Notes: generated from the sequence alone by a model not told the origin. A stretch of DNA of 64,000 nucleotides from Glaciecola amylolytica (GCA_003856375.1 CP034120.1:3219501-3283500), one strand, 5' to 3'; shown: positions 53,196-62,789, numbered from the stretch's first letter. Numbers and translations: made by a program.

Positions 53196-54416
53196 CTAAG
53201 CGACTTTCAATCTCGCAACTTTGCTTTTAGAGAATTGTGCTTTTGCATATTCGAGATCCACTCGGAACTCTTTTTCATCTTTTGAGGGAAGCTCATACAT
53301 CGCATCAATCAGAATTGCTTCACAGATCGAACGCAATCCGCGGGCACCCAATTTGAATTCAATGGCCTTCTCTACGATAAAGTCCAGAACTTCCGCATCA
53401 AACTTCAAACGAATTCCATCAATTTCGAATAATCGAATATATTGCTTGATAATTGCGTTTTTAGGCTCTGTAATGATTCTTTTCAGGCTTTTCGCATCCA
53501 ATGGCTCCAGGTAAGTCAATACCGGGAAACGACCGATTAATTCCGGAATCAATCCGTAAGATTTTACGTCAGTCGGTGTGATGTATTTCAGGAAATTATC
53601 TTCGTCTACTTTTTCAGTAACCTGAGAACCGAACCCGATTGTTTGTCTGTTCACACGATTTGCAATGATGCGTTCGATTCCGTCAAAAGCACCTCCACAA
53701 ACGAAGAGAATATTTTTCGTATCGATCGAAATCATTTTTTGCTCCGGATGTTTTCTTCCTCCCTGCGGCGGAACATTCACCGTTGAACCTTCCAACAATT
53801 TCAACAAAGCCTGCTGTACTCCTTCTCCGGAAACGTCACGCGTAATGGATGGATTATCGCTTTTTCTCGCAATTTTATCGATCTCATCAATGAATACGAT
53901 TCCGTGCTGAGCAGCCTGAACATTGTAATCTGCAGCTTGTAATAAGCGTGAAAGAATGCTTTCCACATCTTCCCCGACATAACCTGCTTCGGTCAAAACC
54001 GTTGCATCAGCAATACAGAAGGGAACATTCAGCATTTTAGCAATTGTTTTTGCCAGTAAGGTTTTTCCCGTTCCGGTTCTTCCAACCAAAATCACATTTG
54101 ATTTTTCAATCTCAACGTCTTCAATTTTGGTTTGGTGCAATCGTTTATAGTGGTTGTAAACAGCTACTGACAAGGTTTTTTTCGCATCGTCCTGACCAAT
54201 CACATATTCATCCAAACGCTCTTTGATATCTGCTGGTTTCAGCACATTCACAGGAGCCGTTTCAGAAGAAATTTTCGTGGTTTGATCTTCTTCAATGATT
54301 GCTTTCGCCTGTGTGATACAATGATCACATATATGACCGGACAATCCGGCAATTAATAAACCAACTTGGCTTCGCGGTCTTCCGCAAAACGAGCAAGAAG
54401 TTTCTTTTTTTGACAT
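53196..54416 (-). CDS. clpX: ATP-dependent Clp protease ATP-binding subunit ClpX
   Basis: Unfoldase that feeds substrates to ClpP. 406 residues: N-terminal zinc-binding domain with C8, C11, C30 and C33; Walker A GRTGTGKT at 112-119; Walker [10 protein letters not shown]; sensor and arginine-finger regions IELIGRF-type ([15 protein letters not shown]) and a ClpP-docking IGF loop (QTIGFGSQV, around 271-279). All expected parts are present. ClpP lies directly upstream, but a terminator-like hairpin lies between them. Confidence 0.97.
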   Translation of the reverse strand: MSKKETSCSFCGRPRSQVGLLIAGLSGHICDHCITQAKAIIEEDQTTKISSETAPVNVLKPADIKERLDEYVIGQDDAKKTLSVAVYNHYKRLHQTKIEDVEIEKSNVILVGRTGTGKTLLAKTIAKMLNVPFCIADATVLTEAGYVGEDVESILSRLLQAADYNVQAAQHGIVFIDEIDKIARKSDNPSITRDVSGEGVQQALLKLLEGSTVNVPPQGGRKHPEQKMISIDTKNILFVCGGAFDGIERIIANRVNRQTIGFGSQVTEKVDEDNFLKYITPTDVKSYGLIPELIGRFPVLTYLEPLDAKSLKRIITEPKNAIIKQYIRLFEIDGIRLKFDAEVLDFIVEKAIEFKLGARGLRSICEAILIDAMYELPSKDEKEFRVDLEYAKAQFSKSKVARLKVA

Positions 54417-54434
54417 ATTCTACTTTTTATCGAC

Positions 54435-54470
54435 AAAAAAGTCATCCCAATTATGTAATCGAGATGACTT
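54435..54470 (-). terminator. Intrinsic terminator between clpP and clpX
   Basis: Minus strand AAGTCATC (54470-54463), 16-nt loop, GATGACTT (54446-54439), then six U to 54435. It would end clpP transcripts and reduce read-through into clpX, or act as an attenuator for clpX. Confidence 0.7.
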
Positions 54471-54483
54471 AGATAATATTGTG

Positions 54484-54491
54484 CAAAGTTA
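54484..54491 (-). promoter_or_regulatory. -7 element in the clpP-clpX gap
   Basis: Minus strand TAACTTTG, exact TAnnTTTG match just after the clpP stop. A transcript from it would pass through the hairpin at 54470-54439 before reaching the clpX ATG (54416). Confidence 0.4.
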
Positions 54492-54493
54492 GA

Positions 54494-55162
54494 CTATTTT
54501 GGGTTGCGAAGCAATACCTCGTCTACCATTCCGTATTCCTTAGCTTCAGCAGCTGTCATCCAGTAATCACGATCTGAATCTGCCCATACTTTTTCATACG
54601 ATTGCTTTGAATGTGTTGCGATAATATCGTAAAGCTCTTTTTTCAATTTTTGAATTTCACGAGCAGTGATTTCGATATCGGATGCTTGTCCCTGAGCTCC
54701 TCCAAGCGGTTGGTGAATCATTACACGCGCATGCTTCAATGCGGAACGTTTTCCTTCTGCTCCTGCACACATCAAAACAGCTCCCATAGAAGCAGCCATT
54801 CCCGTACAGATCGTTGCTACATCAGGCTTGATGTATTGCATCGTATCATAAATTCCCAAACCTGCATAAACAGATCCTCCCGGAGAATTCAAATAAATTT
54901 GAATATCCTTTTTCGCGTCAGCTGATTCCAAAAACAGCAATTGAGCATTGATAATGTTTGCAACCTGATCATTAATTCCTGTTCCAAGGAAAATGATGCG
55001 GTCCATCATCAAACGCGAAAACACGTCCATTTGTGTCATATTTAAATGACGTTCTTCAATAATATATGGTGTTAATGAAGATTCGATGTAGCTTTCCAGG
55101 TGCATGCTTGAAATTCCTACATGCTTCGTTGCGTACTTATTAAATTCGTTTTTATCGAACAT
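54494..55162 (-). CDS. clpP: ATP-dependent Clp protease proteolytic subunit ClpP
   Basis: Serine peptidase of the ClpXP complex. 222 residues with catalytic S125 (GMAASMGAVL), H150 (MIHQPLGG) and D199 in DRDYW. The N-terminal extension before MTQMDVFSRLMMDRIIFLG is typical of Bacteroidota and may be processed. The usual tig gene is not upstream; DUF2797 is instead. Confidence 0.96.
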   Translation of the reverse strand: MFDKNEFNKYATKHVGISSMHLESYIESSLTPYIIEERHLNMTQMDVFSRLMMDRIIFLGTGINDQVANIINAQLLFLESADAKKDIQIYLNSPGGSVYAGLGIYDTMQYIKPDVATICTGMAASMGAVLMCAGAEGKRSALKHARVMIHQPLGGAQGQASDIEITAREIQKLKKELYDIIATHSKQSYEKVWADSDRDYWMTAAEAKEYGMVDEVLLRNPK

Positions 55163-55269
55163 GATTGATAGATTTTTTACAAGTATTAAAATTAATAGGA
55201 TTCAGAAGAACTGATTCTTTTTTTGACAGAAATTAACGAGAATAATTACAACATCCAAAAGTTCAAAAC

Positions 55270-56067
55270 TTATTGATGTTTAAACTCGATTTCATAGCTT
55301 GTGTGTTTCCGGAGGTTGATCACGCTTTCGTCATCAAAAATCAGGTACTGACCTTTGATTCCGGCTAATTTTCCGCGCACAACCGGAGTTTTGTCGAAGC
55401 CTGCACTTTTCACCTTCAGGGGATATTTTTCCACCGGATAGTTCAATTCGATAATCGTATCGTCCATGCTGACGAAATCACGCAAATCAAACGGAAGCAT
55501 ATCTTCCACACGACCTTTTTCATCCAACAAATCGATGTCTTCCCTGATCTCGTTTTTAAGCATTCGCTGCCAGTTGGTTTTGTCCGTCATCACCGTTTTC
55601 AAAGCAACTTCAATTAGTCCGGCTTGATAGCGATTCGCGGTTTCGGCTAAAACAATTGCCTGTGCTGCTCCCTGATCAATCCATCTGGTCACTTTTTGTT
55701 CCAGGCGCGTCACTCCTACTTTCACAGAATCTGAAGCCGCCAAATAAACAACATGTGGTTGATTGTGGTGTTTTTCTTCCCATTCCACATCTCTTCCTTC
55801 TCCCAAATGCGCTCTGCACAATTCCGGGTTGATGATACATGGAGCTGCTTGCGGTGCAGACTGAAAACATTTGAAACAAAATCCCTGTCCAAATGAGTTT
55901 TTGGTTTGCTTTCCACAGTTCGAACAAATAATTCTTCCCGTCCAGCTCAATTCGATTTCATGTCCGATCAGGTCATTCATCAAAATCTGAGCTTCGCGAT
56001 CCAAAACCAATTGATATTGAACCGGATTATCAAATGAAACCCGCATTTTATCTAATAATCCTTTCAT
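55270..56067 (-). CDS. DUF2797 protein
   Basis: 265 residues of the uncharacterised DUF2797 family. An N-terminal zinc-ribbon-like part (CSNCGKQTKNSFGQGFCFKC, about 48-67) is followed by a segment resembling the GIY-YIG fold (HVVYLAASDSVKVGVTRLEQ, RWIDQGA, and a conserved EVALK around 154), which suggests a relation to GIY-YIG nucleases but is unproven. Its start overlaps the stop of the upstream ABC-F gene by 4 bp (ATGA), so it may act with that protein in translation-related work. This is inferred from context only. Confidence 0.78.
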   Translation of the reverse strand: MKGLLDKMRVSFDNPVQYQLVLDREAQILMNDLIGHEIELSWTGRIICSNCGKQTKNSFGQGFCFKCFQSAPQAAPCIINPELCRAHLGEGRDVEWEEKHHNQPHVVYLAASDSVKVGVTRLEQKVTRWIDQGAAQAIVLAETANRYQAGLIEVALKTVMTDKTNWQRMLKNEIREDIDLLDEKGRVEDMLPFDLRDFVSMDDTIIELNYPVEKYPLKVKSAGFDKTPVVRGKLAGIKGQYLIFDDESVINLRKHTSYEIEFKHQ

Positions 56068-58016
56068 ACGTTATCGTGTATACTTTCTAATTCTTCTGTT
56101 GCCTCCAGCCACAATTCCGAGTAATAATCCAATTTGGATTTTGCCTCTTCGAAAGCTTTCAAAACCGGAGTTGTTTTCGTTGAATCCGAAAAATCCATTG
56201 TTGCCAGTTCGTCTTCCAGCTTTTTCACTTCATTTTCCAGTTCCTGAATGCGCTCTTCGTGCTGTCTGACTTTATTCTGAAGCTGATTTTTCTTTCGTTT
56301 CAGTTCTTTTCGCTCTTCATTGGATTGAGATTTTGCGCTTGTCTCCGGGATTTCCACAGCAACCACAGCTTTACTTTCAGCTGCTTTTCCTGATGCCGGT
56401 GCGGCTTCTGTTTTCAATTTCCTCTGAAGGTATTCATACACTCCAAAATGGTGAATTTTCAATGTCTGGTTCTCGATATCCCAAATTCGGTTCGTCAATC
56501 CATCCAAAAATTCCCTGTCGTGAGATACGATCAAAAATGTTCCTTCGTATTGCAGCAAGGCTTTTTTAAGTACCTGTTTGCTCTGAATATCCAAATGGTT
56601 GGTCGGCTCATCGAGGATCAACACATTCGACGGACTCAACAACAATTGACACAAAGCCAACCGGGTTCTTTCTCCTCCCGACAAAACACCTACTTTCTTG
56701 TCGATATCTTCTCCGGAAAACAAAAATGCTCCCAAAATGGATCTCAAGTCTTTGCGCACATCACCGGATGCCACTAAATCAACCGTTTCGTATACCGACA
56801 GGTTTTTATTCAAGCGCTCAGCCTGATCCTGCGCAAAATAGGTAATCTTTACATTGTGACCGTATTCTACTCTTCCTTCGAAATCAATTTCTTTCGTCAG
56901 GCATTTGAACAAGGTCGATTTCCCGACACCGTTTGGTCCCAAAAGTGCAATTTTCTCGCCTCTTCCAACAGTGATCGAAATATCTTTGAATAAGGTTTTG
57001 TTTCCATAACTCTTACCCAAGTGTTCCATTTCCAAAACCCATTTCCCAGGCTGAACATTCAAGGGAAAGAAAATATTCATTTTCGCCACCATATCGCTTT
57101 CTACTTCGATACGTTCGGTTCGATCCAGTTTTTTGATCAATGACTGCGCAAAAGCAGCTTTATTTTTCTTAGCCCTGAATTTATCAATGAGCTCCTGAGT
57201 TTGTTTGATTTCCTTATCCTGTTGTTTTTTCGCATCAACCAAACGATCCAGTTCTTCGGCTCTTAATTCCTTATACTTTGAATACGGATATGGGAAATCC
57301 AGAATTTTTCCGAAAGAAATTTCCCAGGTTCTGTTGGTCACGTTATCCAGAAAAAGACGGTCGTGGGAAATAACAATCACAGCTCCGTCAAACTTGGTCA
57401 GATAATTTTCCAGCCATTGAATCGAAACGATATCCAAATGGTTGGTCGGCTCATCCAGCAACAACAAATTCGGGCGGTTAACCAATATTTTAGCTAATTC
57501 GGCCCTCATTTTCCATCCTCCGGAAAAAGATTCCAACGGTTTCTCAAAATCATCTTTGTGGAAACCCAATCCATCCAGAACGGAAGCTATTTTCTCTTCC
57601 CATTGAAATCCTTCGTGGATATTGAACAGGTCATTTGCAGCGTTCAGCTCGTTCAGCAATTCGAGATAAGATTCGGAGTCGTAATCTTCCCGCGTCGTGA
57701 TTTGTTGATTGACATCCTCAATTTTCGTTCTCAAATCGTTCAATTGTCCGTTTGAGAAAAATAGATATTCAAATACCGTTTGTTTGGTATCGATAACAAT
57801 ATCCTGCGTTAAAAATCCGACTTCCAGACCTCTCTGACGGTGAATTTGTCCGTCTGTCGCCTTCTCTGTTTGTGCAATCAAGCGCAGCAAGGTGGATTTC
57901 CCTGCCCCGTTTTTACCAACCAAACCAATTCTATCTCCCTGATTGACCTGAGCGGAACAATCTTCAAATAAATACCCTTGTGGGAAATGCACTCCCAACT
58001 TTTCCAAAACAAGCAT
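56064..58016 (-). CDS. ABC-F family ATPase
   Basis: 650 residues from MLVLEKLGVHFPQGYLFEDC. Two ABC domains: first Walker A GKNGAGKST (about 36-44) and signature SGGWKMRAELA, second Walker A GPNGVGKST (about 362) and signature SGGERTRLALCQ, with a linker helix pair between and an acidic C-terminal coiled coil (about 575-650). No membrane segments, as expected for ABC-F proteins that act on ribosomes. Close to Uup/EttA-type. The frame is open to 58085 but family starts match 58016. Confidence 0.92.
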   Translation of the reverse strand: MLVLEKLGVHFPQGYLFEDCSAQVNQGDRIGLVGKNGAGKSTLLRLIAQTEKATDGQIHRQRGLEVGFLTQDIVIDTKQTVFEYLFFSNGQLNDLRTKIEDVNQQITTREDYDSESYLELLNELNAANDLFNIHEGFQWEEKIASVLDGLGFHKDDFEKPLESFSGGWKMRAELAKILVNRPNLLLLDEPTNHLDIVSIQWLENYLTKFDGAVIVISHDRLFLDNVTNRTWEISFGKILDFPYPYSKYKELRAEELDRLVDAKKQQDKEIKQTQELIDKFRAKKNKAAFAQSLIKKLDRTERIEVESDMVAKMNIFFPLNVQPGKWVLEMEHLGKSYGNKTLFKDISITVGRGEKIALLGPNGVGKSTLFKCLTKEIDFEGRVEYGHNVKITYFAQDQAERLNKNLSVYETVDLVASGDVRKDLRSILGAFLFSGEDIDKKVGVLSGGERTRLALCQLLLSPSNVLILDEPTNHLDIQSKQVLKKALLQYEGTFLIVSHDREFLDGLTNRIWDIENQTLKIHHFGVYEYLQRKLKTEAAPASGKAAESKAVVAVEIPETSAKSQSNEERKELKRKKNQLQNKVRQHEERIQELENEVKKLEDELATMDFSDSTKTTPVLKAFEEAKSKLDYYSELWLEATEELESIHDNV

Positions 58017-58141
58017 GTGCAAAGGTAGTGTTTGAAAAGTGAAATTGTGATTAGTAGCGCCTCCAAATTCCTTGATTTTTAACAATTCTATTATTGCATG
58101 AAATCATGTTTTAAACTAACTTAAGTAAGAAACAACAGAAA

Positions 58142-58462
58142 ATGGGCTTAATTAAACCAAACAACTATTCCAAAAGTGAAATGAAATTTGATGCTGTCAG
58201 CAAGGCAGTCAGTCACCCGGCTCGCTCAAGAATAATAGACTTATTGGTAGATTACGCTTTTGTTCGAAACATCGATTTATCGGAATACCTCAATTTAAGT
58301 CCGGCAATGGTTACTAAACATCTTGATTATCTGAAACGTGCAGAAGTTATTTATTGTGAGTATCAAATCCATTATGACATCTTAAGGCTAAATCAAGAAA
58401 CCTTGGATTATTATTTCACTGAGGTTGAGAAATGGAAGGAAGGGAGAAGACGATTGAAATAG
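58142..58462 (+). CDS. Small winged-helix (ArsR-like) regulator
   Basis: 106 residues with an ArsR-like helix-turn-helix: AVSHPARSRIIDLLVD (about 22-37) and LNLSPAMVTKHLDYLKRAEVI (about 51-71), ending in a basic tail (EGRRRLK). No metal-binding cysteine motif is visible, so a metal sensor role is unlikely. Target genes are unknown; it faces away from the ABC-F gene with a 125-bp gap. Confidence 0.78.
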   Translation: MGLIKPNNYSKSEMKFDAVSKAVSHPARSRIIDLLVDYAFVRNIDLSEYLNLSPAMVTKHLDYLKRAEVIYCEYQIHYDILRLNQETLDYYFTEVEKWKEGRRRLK

Positions 58463-58563
58463 CCAATTTCCCACAGATTCAACTATTTTAACAATATTAC
58501 CATATTGTAAAAAAGGGACAGAGAATATTGGAATCTTAAATTTAGAAAATCAGCAAAATCTTG

Positions 58564-58604
58564 AAAAATTAAAACGAACCAGATAATCCTACCTGACTCG
58601 TTTT
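58564..58604 (-). terminator. Intrinsic terminator after gldM copy 2
   Basis: As minus-strand RNA a 12-bp stem (58604-58593 with 58582-58571) is complete because two pairs are G-U; on the plus strand these are A-C mismatches. A U run follows (58568-58564). Confidence 0.75.
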
Positions 58605-58616
58605 ATTTAAAAATAA

Positions 58617-60353
58617 TTACACTACAAATGAAATCATCTCTTTTCGAATGATCTTATCCGGCCCGAAATACTCCAATCTAAAGGTTACGATTGTGCCGGA
58701 TTTGGATTGTTTCAAAAGTCTTTTCGCTTCTTCTGAGATCTGACTTCCTTTTCCTTTTTCAGGTCTTGGTGCAGCATTGGTGCTGAGTTCCCAATTCATG
58801 ATGGTAAAAGTTGCATCTAAAGGACTGTTCTTGTATCGCGCAAACAATCTCGATTCTCCTGGAGGAATTTTTCCTCCCGCTTCCACTGCTCCGAAAAAGA
58901 ATTCAGGATCGGGAAGAATCATTACACGGAATGGAAAAGTTCCTAATTTTACCCGCTTCTTCGTCACGGAATTCACTCCATAGATATCGATAGAAGCAGT
59001 CTTTCCACTGGTTGTAACTCTGGCAATTTGCTGATTTCCGGATTTTGTGAGATTCACACCATTTCCGATTAAAACAGTCTGATCATAACCGGAAGCCACT
59101 CCTTCGATCTTGTTTTCATAGCCTTTATACAATACATTCAATTGCGGAAGCGAGACAGTTCCCTGCGGTCGCATAATTTTAACGGTATGCATCCATTTTT
59201 CTGTTTTCATCATACCAACTTTATTTTTAATCGAAACTGTTCCGCTCAGAACCATTTCATTTCCGGATCCGGCTTTCGCTTTGATAACTCCTTTTCCTCC
59301 GGTTCCTAAAAAGGAAGATCCATCATAAGTAATTGTGGGCTGGTTATCTGAATCAAATGCGGCCATCATCACATTCAATTCCACATCATCGCCCGTATTT
59401 GCAACTGCAGGTCCGTAAGCCAAGCCAACAATGCTGTTGAAGGAAAATTCTCCCACCGTCACTTTGGTTTTCAAATGTGCCAGGGCTAAAGCACGCGCCG
59501 AAAGAACATCCTGCTGCAAGGAGGAAAGAGAAGCCAATGCAGCAACCAGTGGAGCGTGATCAAAGGTTTGACCGATCCAATGCACTCCTTCTATATCATT
59601 CTGATTCACACGTTCAGGCTTGGTCAAATCCATGTAAAGAGTTGAAAGAATTGCCTCATCATCCCGCAAATTTGCTTTCGAGGACTTCAGCATTTGGTTT
59701 ACTTTCTTTTTCAGGTCAGAATTATCCTTAAAATCATTGATTGCTTTCGGGTTGATTGAAAACGATTTATTGCCGTCTTTATACGTTCCAACTACCTGAA
59801 CCAGTTTTGAACGAAATTCATTGTAATCATTCCAGATTTTCTTTCCCTTTCCGGTTGGTTCTTTGATATCATCTCCAACAATTACATACATCGGAACATC
59901 ATACTGATCTTTCGCATCCACAGCCATCAGATTCATCCGGATCGGTGTGCAGCGTTTTCCTTTTTCCCACAGAATTGTTTTTTTATCATCAGGTTTGTAT
60001 TCATCCACATTTTCTCCCGACTCTCTCAGAATTTGCAGTTTTACCTGATCTATTTCCTGGATCAGTTTTGCTGTCATAACATCTACCTTCTTCATTTGAG
60101 ACAGGATTCTTTTCAATTTCAGAAGTTTTTCCTTGTTCTCCTTTGCATTCGTAATTGCAATTTCACCGGAAATATCTGAGATCAATTCATTTCCCCTGTC
60201 TACCTGAGTGATATTCGATTTTTGAGTGTTTTCCTCAATTGCCACAAATGCATCCAGAATTGTTTTCGATACATTTAATGCCAGAAGCGCGGTCAGTACT
60301 AAATACATCATCCCAATCATCTTCTGTCTCGGAGTTTCTTTTCCGCCTGCCAT
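58617..60353 (-). CDS. gldM: Type IX secretion/gliding protein GldM, copy 2
   Basis: 578 residues. The N-terminal region MAGGKETPRQKMIGMMYLVLTALLALNVS holds the single membrane helix (about 12-33) that in GldM couples to GldL. A large periplasmic part follows with DKTLKR-type helical region and beta domains; the C-terminal domain includes PRPEKGKGSQIS and the ending RKEMISFVV. Second gldM in the window: the other is at 62790-64000. It is separated from the gldN genes by its own upstream region and a terminator. Possible roles: redundant or specialised T9SS motor subunit. Confidence 0.93.
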   Translation of the reverse strand: MAGGKETPRQKMIGMMYLVLTALLALNVSKTILDAFVAIEENTQKSNITQVDRGNELISDISGEIAITNAKENKEKLLKLKRILSQMKKVDVMTAKLIQEIDQVKLQILRESGENVDEYKPDDKKTILWEKGKRCTPIRMNLMAVDAKDQYDVPMYVIVGDDIKEPTGKGKKIWNDYNEFRSKLVQVVGTYKDGNKSFSINPKAINDFKDNSDLKKKVNQMLKSSKANLRDDEAILSTLYMDLTKPERVNQNDIEGVHWIGQTFDHAPLVAALASLSSLQQDVLSARALALAHLKTKVTVGEFSFNSIVGLAYGPAVANTGDDVELNVMMAAFDSDNQPTITYDGSSFLGTGGKGVIKAKAGSGNEMVLSGTVSIKNKVGMMKTEKWMHTVKIMRPQGTVSLPQLNVLYKGYENKIEGVASGYDQTVLIGNGVNLTKSGNQQIARVTTSGKTASIDIYGVNSVTKKRVKLGTFPFRVMILPDPEFFFGAVEAGGKIPPGESRLFARYKNSPLDATFTIMNWELSTNAAPRPEKGKGSQISEEAKRLLKQSKSGTIVTFRLEYFGPDKIIRKEMISFVV

Positions 60354-60579
60354 GATTTAAATTTTTAAGGTTATACCTATCGAATGTCATTCTTTCAAAT
60401 AGTAACAGATCGCCCCAATAAAATTCAACAACAGAATCGTAATCGTCAGAGATTTATTTTTAATGAGTCATTACCTATCATTGTATCCTAAACGTTATTT
60501 TGCCATATTGCAATATTGCAACCAATTACCCGGGTACACATATTTTTACTCATGTTTTAACTGAACCCCAAACGACATA
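60354..60579. promoter_or_regulatory. Upstream region of gldM copy 2 with palindromes
   Basis: Contains the perfect palindrome TTGCAATATTGCAA (60508-60521) and TACCCGGGTA (60527-60536). No clear -7 box on the minus strand was found. It lies between the gldN copy 2 terminator and gldM copy 2 and may host an operator. Confidence 0.35.
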
Positions 60580-60613
60580 AAAAACAAAAACCCAGGAGCT
60601 AAATCCCGGGTTT
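60580..60613 (-). terminator. Intrinsic terminator after gldN copy 2
   Basis: As minus-strand RNA, AAACCCGGG (60613-60605) pairs with CCTGGGTTT (60596-60588), one G-U pair, loop of 8, followed by a U-rich run to about 60580. On the plus strand the pair is an A-C mismatch. Confidence 0.8.
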
Positions 60614-60632
60614 CTTAAAAGTCCATACGTAA

Positions 60633-61631
60633 TCAAAAATTCCACACATCCTGCTCAAAGGTTCGAATCCCTTCAATGATATCGGCTGATTCCAACAAAG
60701 CATCTACTCCTGTTCTATAGCTGTCGATGGAGCGGTCAAAAACATTGCTTTCCTTGTAAACAGTGCTGGAGAATCTTCGTTTCCAGAATAAGTCGTCAAA
60801 ACTCATCCATTGTGCATCGTTTTTGTCGTTATACACGTAATAATTTGTCAGCAGATAGCGGAAATGTGGGAAATAGATCCAGAATTTCGTTTCCAGTCCG
60901 GAAATCATTGTTTTTCCGTCGGGAGATGTTTCTTCTTTATAAACAACCGGAGCAATTCCCATAATTCTCACATCCATTACGGATCGCTCCTTATCGAAAA
61001 ACCAGTCTTCTTTCAATAAATACTTCACAATGTGCTCCGAATCGATCCAGGTTGTATCGCGCGGCGGATAAACAAATTGTGACACTCCATTAATAACAGC
61101 AATCGAGTCATCACCATAAATCGTTGAATATGGTCCTTCTGGTTCTGGTCCCAATTTCCCCAGATAATAGAAAACATCATTTCTGAACAAGGAATCGTTG
61201 CAATAATTTCCTCCCGGTTTCGGAGCAATCGGATATTTGAATTGATCACCATCGAGTACTGTGTACTGATATGGATTGTAAGGTGAGAAAATTTTCAATT
61301 CACCGTTCATGATGTGATGGCGCATAATCGTCCAAAGCGACCAGCAATTCGTGTTTCTGACGTATTGTCCCGATGGTGTGTGATAATCGAACGGGTAATA
61401 CAAGGAATGATTGATCTTTTCTCTCAGATCAATTTCCCGCCAGACGCGTTTGCTCCAAACAACATCGGCCTCCCTCACATTTTCGTAGGGAATTGTTTTT
61501 TTTGTGAGGATGTTTTCCTTCACGTAGGGATAATCCAAAACAGGAGTTAAGGAAAGAAAATCGTTTGACTCACATTGAGCCAAAAGGGCATCAGTACCGC
61601 CCAGAATCAAGATTAAGGATAAAAGTTTCAT
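60633..61631 (-). CDS. gldN: Type IX secretion/gliding protein GldN, copy 2 (GldO-like)
   Basis: 332 residues with an N-terminal signal peptide (MKLLSLILILGGTDALLAQ). GldN family pattern: IPYENVREADVVWSKRVWREIDLREKINHSLYYPF, NPYQYTVLDGDQFKYP, KEDWFFDKERSVMDVRIMGIAPV and WMSFDDLFWKRRF. Highly similar to the upstream copy at 61752. In F. johnsoniae a second gldN-like gene, gldO, lies next to gldN; this arrangement is comparable. It lies between two terminators. Confidence 0.93.
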   Translation of the reverse strand: MKLLSLILILGGTDALLAQCESNDFLSLTPVLDYPYVKENILTKKTIPYENVREADVVWSKRVWREIDLREKINHSLYYPFDYHTPSGQYVRNTNCWSLWTIMRHHIMNGELKIFSPYNPYQYTVLDGDQFKYPIAPKPGGNYCNDSLFRNDVFYYLGKLGPEPEGPYSTIYGDDSIAVINGVSQFVYPPRDTTWIDSEHIVKYLLKEDWFFDKERSVMDVRIMGIAPVVYKEETSPDGKTMISGLETKFWIYFPHFRYLLTNYYVYNDKNDAQWMSFDDLFWKRRFSSTVYKESNVFDRSIDSYRTGVDALLESADIIEGIRTFEQDVWNF

Positions 61632-61665
61632 GGCTTGGGTTTTTCAAATAGCGCAAAACCCGCTT

Positions 61666-61688
61666 GTTGGTTACAATTGTAAACCAAC
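61666..61688. repeat. Palindrome upstream of gldN copy 2
   Basis: GTTGGTTACAA / TTGTAA(A)CCAAC, palindromic with one extra base, 35 bp upstream of the gldN copy 2 ATG. No U-tract. It may be an operator or a chance palindrome. Confidence 0.35.
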
Positions 61689-61700
61689 CAGTTATAAACA

Positions 61701-61733
61701 AGAATCCCGTCTCAGCTAAGCCAAGACGGGATT
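61701..61733 (-). terminator. Terminator-like stem after gldN copy 1
   Basis: Perfect 11-bp stem GAATCCCGTCT / AGACGGGATTC with an 11-nt loop, just 19 bp after gldN copy 1. On the minus strand it is followed by a weak U-rich stretch (UUGUUUAUAA). Confidence 0.65.
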
Positions 61734-61751
61734 CCATATTTTATGATTCAA

Positions 61752-62771
61752 TTAGAAGTTCCAAACATCGTGTTCGAAGGTTCTGATTTCTTCAGTAATC
61801 TTCTCAGATTCCATCAGTGCGTCTACACCTGTTTTGTAACTATCAATCTCACGATCGAATACGTTACTCTCACGGTAGATCGTACTTGTAAAGCGACGTT
61901 GCCAGAACAAGTCATCAAAACTTTGCCATTGTGCATCATTCTTTTCGTTATATACAAAGTAATTAGCTAAGATATAACGGCAATGAGGGAAGTACAACCA
62001 AAATTTCTCTTCCATTCCGGTAATCGTTTTTCCTCCTGTCGGAGAAGTTTCCTCCTTATAAACAACCGGAGCGATTCCTAAAATACGCACATCCAATACA
62101 GATCTTTCTTTGTCGAAGAACCAGTCTTCTTTCAAACGATACTGTACGATTTGTTCTGAATCAATCCACATAGTATCCGCTGGCGGGTACTTAAATGTAA
62201 TTGTTCCATCAGGAAGTGTAATTTCAATCGGATCACCGTACTCGTTTGTCAACGGAACGTCACTTTGTGGACCAAGTTTGCCTAAATAATAGAATACTTT
62301 GTCACGGAATAAAGAATCTGTATAATAATTCTTACCCGCTTCCGGTACAACAGGATACTTGAACTGGTCACCATCTAACATATCATACTGATATGGGTTG
62401 TATGGCGAGAACACTTTCAAATCTCCATTAACGACATGGTGACGTAAGATTGTCCATAGAGACCAACGGCTTGTATTTCTTACATACTGTCCGGATGGCG
62501 TGTGGTAATCAAACGGTAAATAAATCGGATGATTCATTTTCTCACGCATGTCAATCATTCGCCAAACACGATGACTCCAGACTACATCAGCTTCACGAAC
62601 AAACTCATACGGAATCATTCGTTTTGTAGGAATGTGCTCTGTGATATACACCCCGTCAACGACATCCGCCTGAGGGACATTCACTGGCCCACCATTGATT
62701 TCCTGTGCATTCGTTAAAAACGAACCAGCAAACAAGGTACTTAATAGAACTAAACGTTTCATGATTGACAC
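61752..62771 (-). CDS. gldN: Type IX secretion/gliding protein GldN, copy 1
   Basis: 339 residues with signal peptide MSIMKRLVLLSTLFAGSFLTNAQ. Same family pattern as copy 2: IPYEFVREADVVWSHRVWR, NPYQYDMLDGDQFKYPV, KEDWFFDKERSVLDVRILGIAPVVYKEETSP and WQSFDDLFWQRRF, ending in RTFEHDVWNF. Its start lies 18 bp after the end of the gldM copy at the right edge, so this is the canonical gldM-gldN pair. Periplasmic partner of GldM/GldK in the T9SS. Confidence 0.94.
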   Translation of the reverse strand: MSIMKRLVLLSTLFAGSFLTNAQEINGGPVNVPQADVVDGVYITEHIPTKRMIPYEFVREADVVWSHRVWRMIDMREKMNHPIYLPFDYHTPSGQYVRNTSRWSLWTILRHHVVNGDLKVFSPYNPYQYDMLDGDQFKYPVVPEAGKNYYTDSLFRDKVFYYLGKLGPQSDVPLTNEYGDPIEITLPDGTITFKYPPADTMWIDSEQIVQYRLKEDWFFDKERSVLDVRILGIAPVVYKEETSPTGGKTITGMEEKFWLYFPHCRYILANYFVYNEKNDAQWQSFDDLFWQRRFTSTIYRESNVFDREIDSYKTGVDALMESEKITEEIRTFEHDVWNF

Positions 62772-62789
62772 TCTATTACTTATTATTCA

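Noticed and set aside
55190-55226. Weak hairpin followed by T run in the clpP upstream gap (plus strand)
   Set aside because: Stem has a T-T mismatch and only short pairs, and no plus-strand gene lies upstream.
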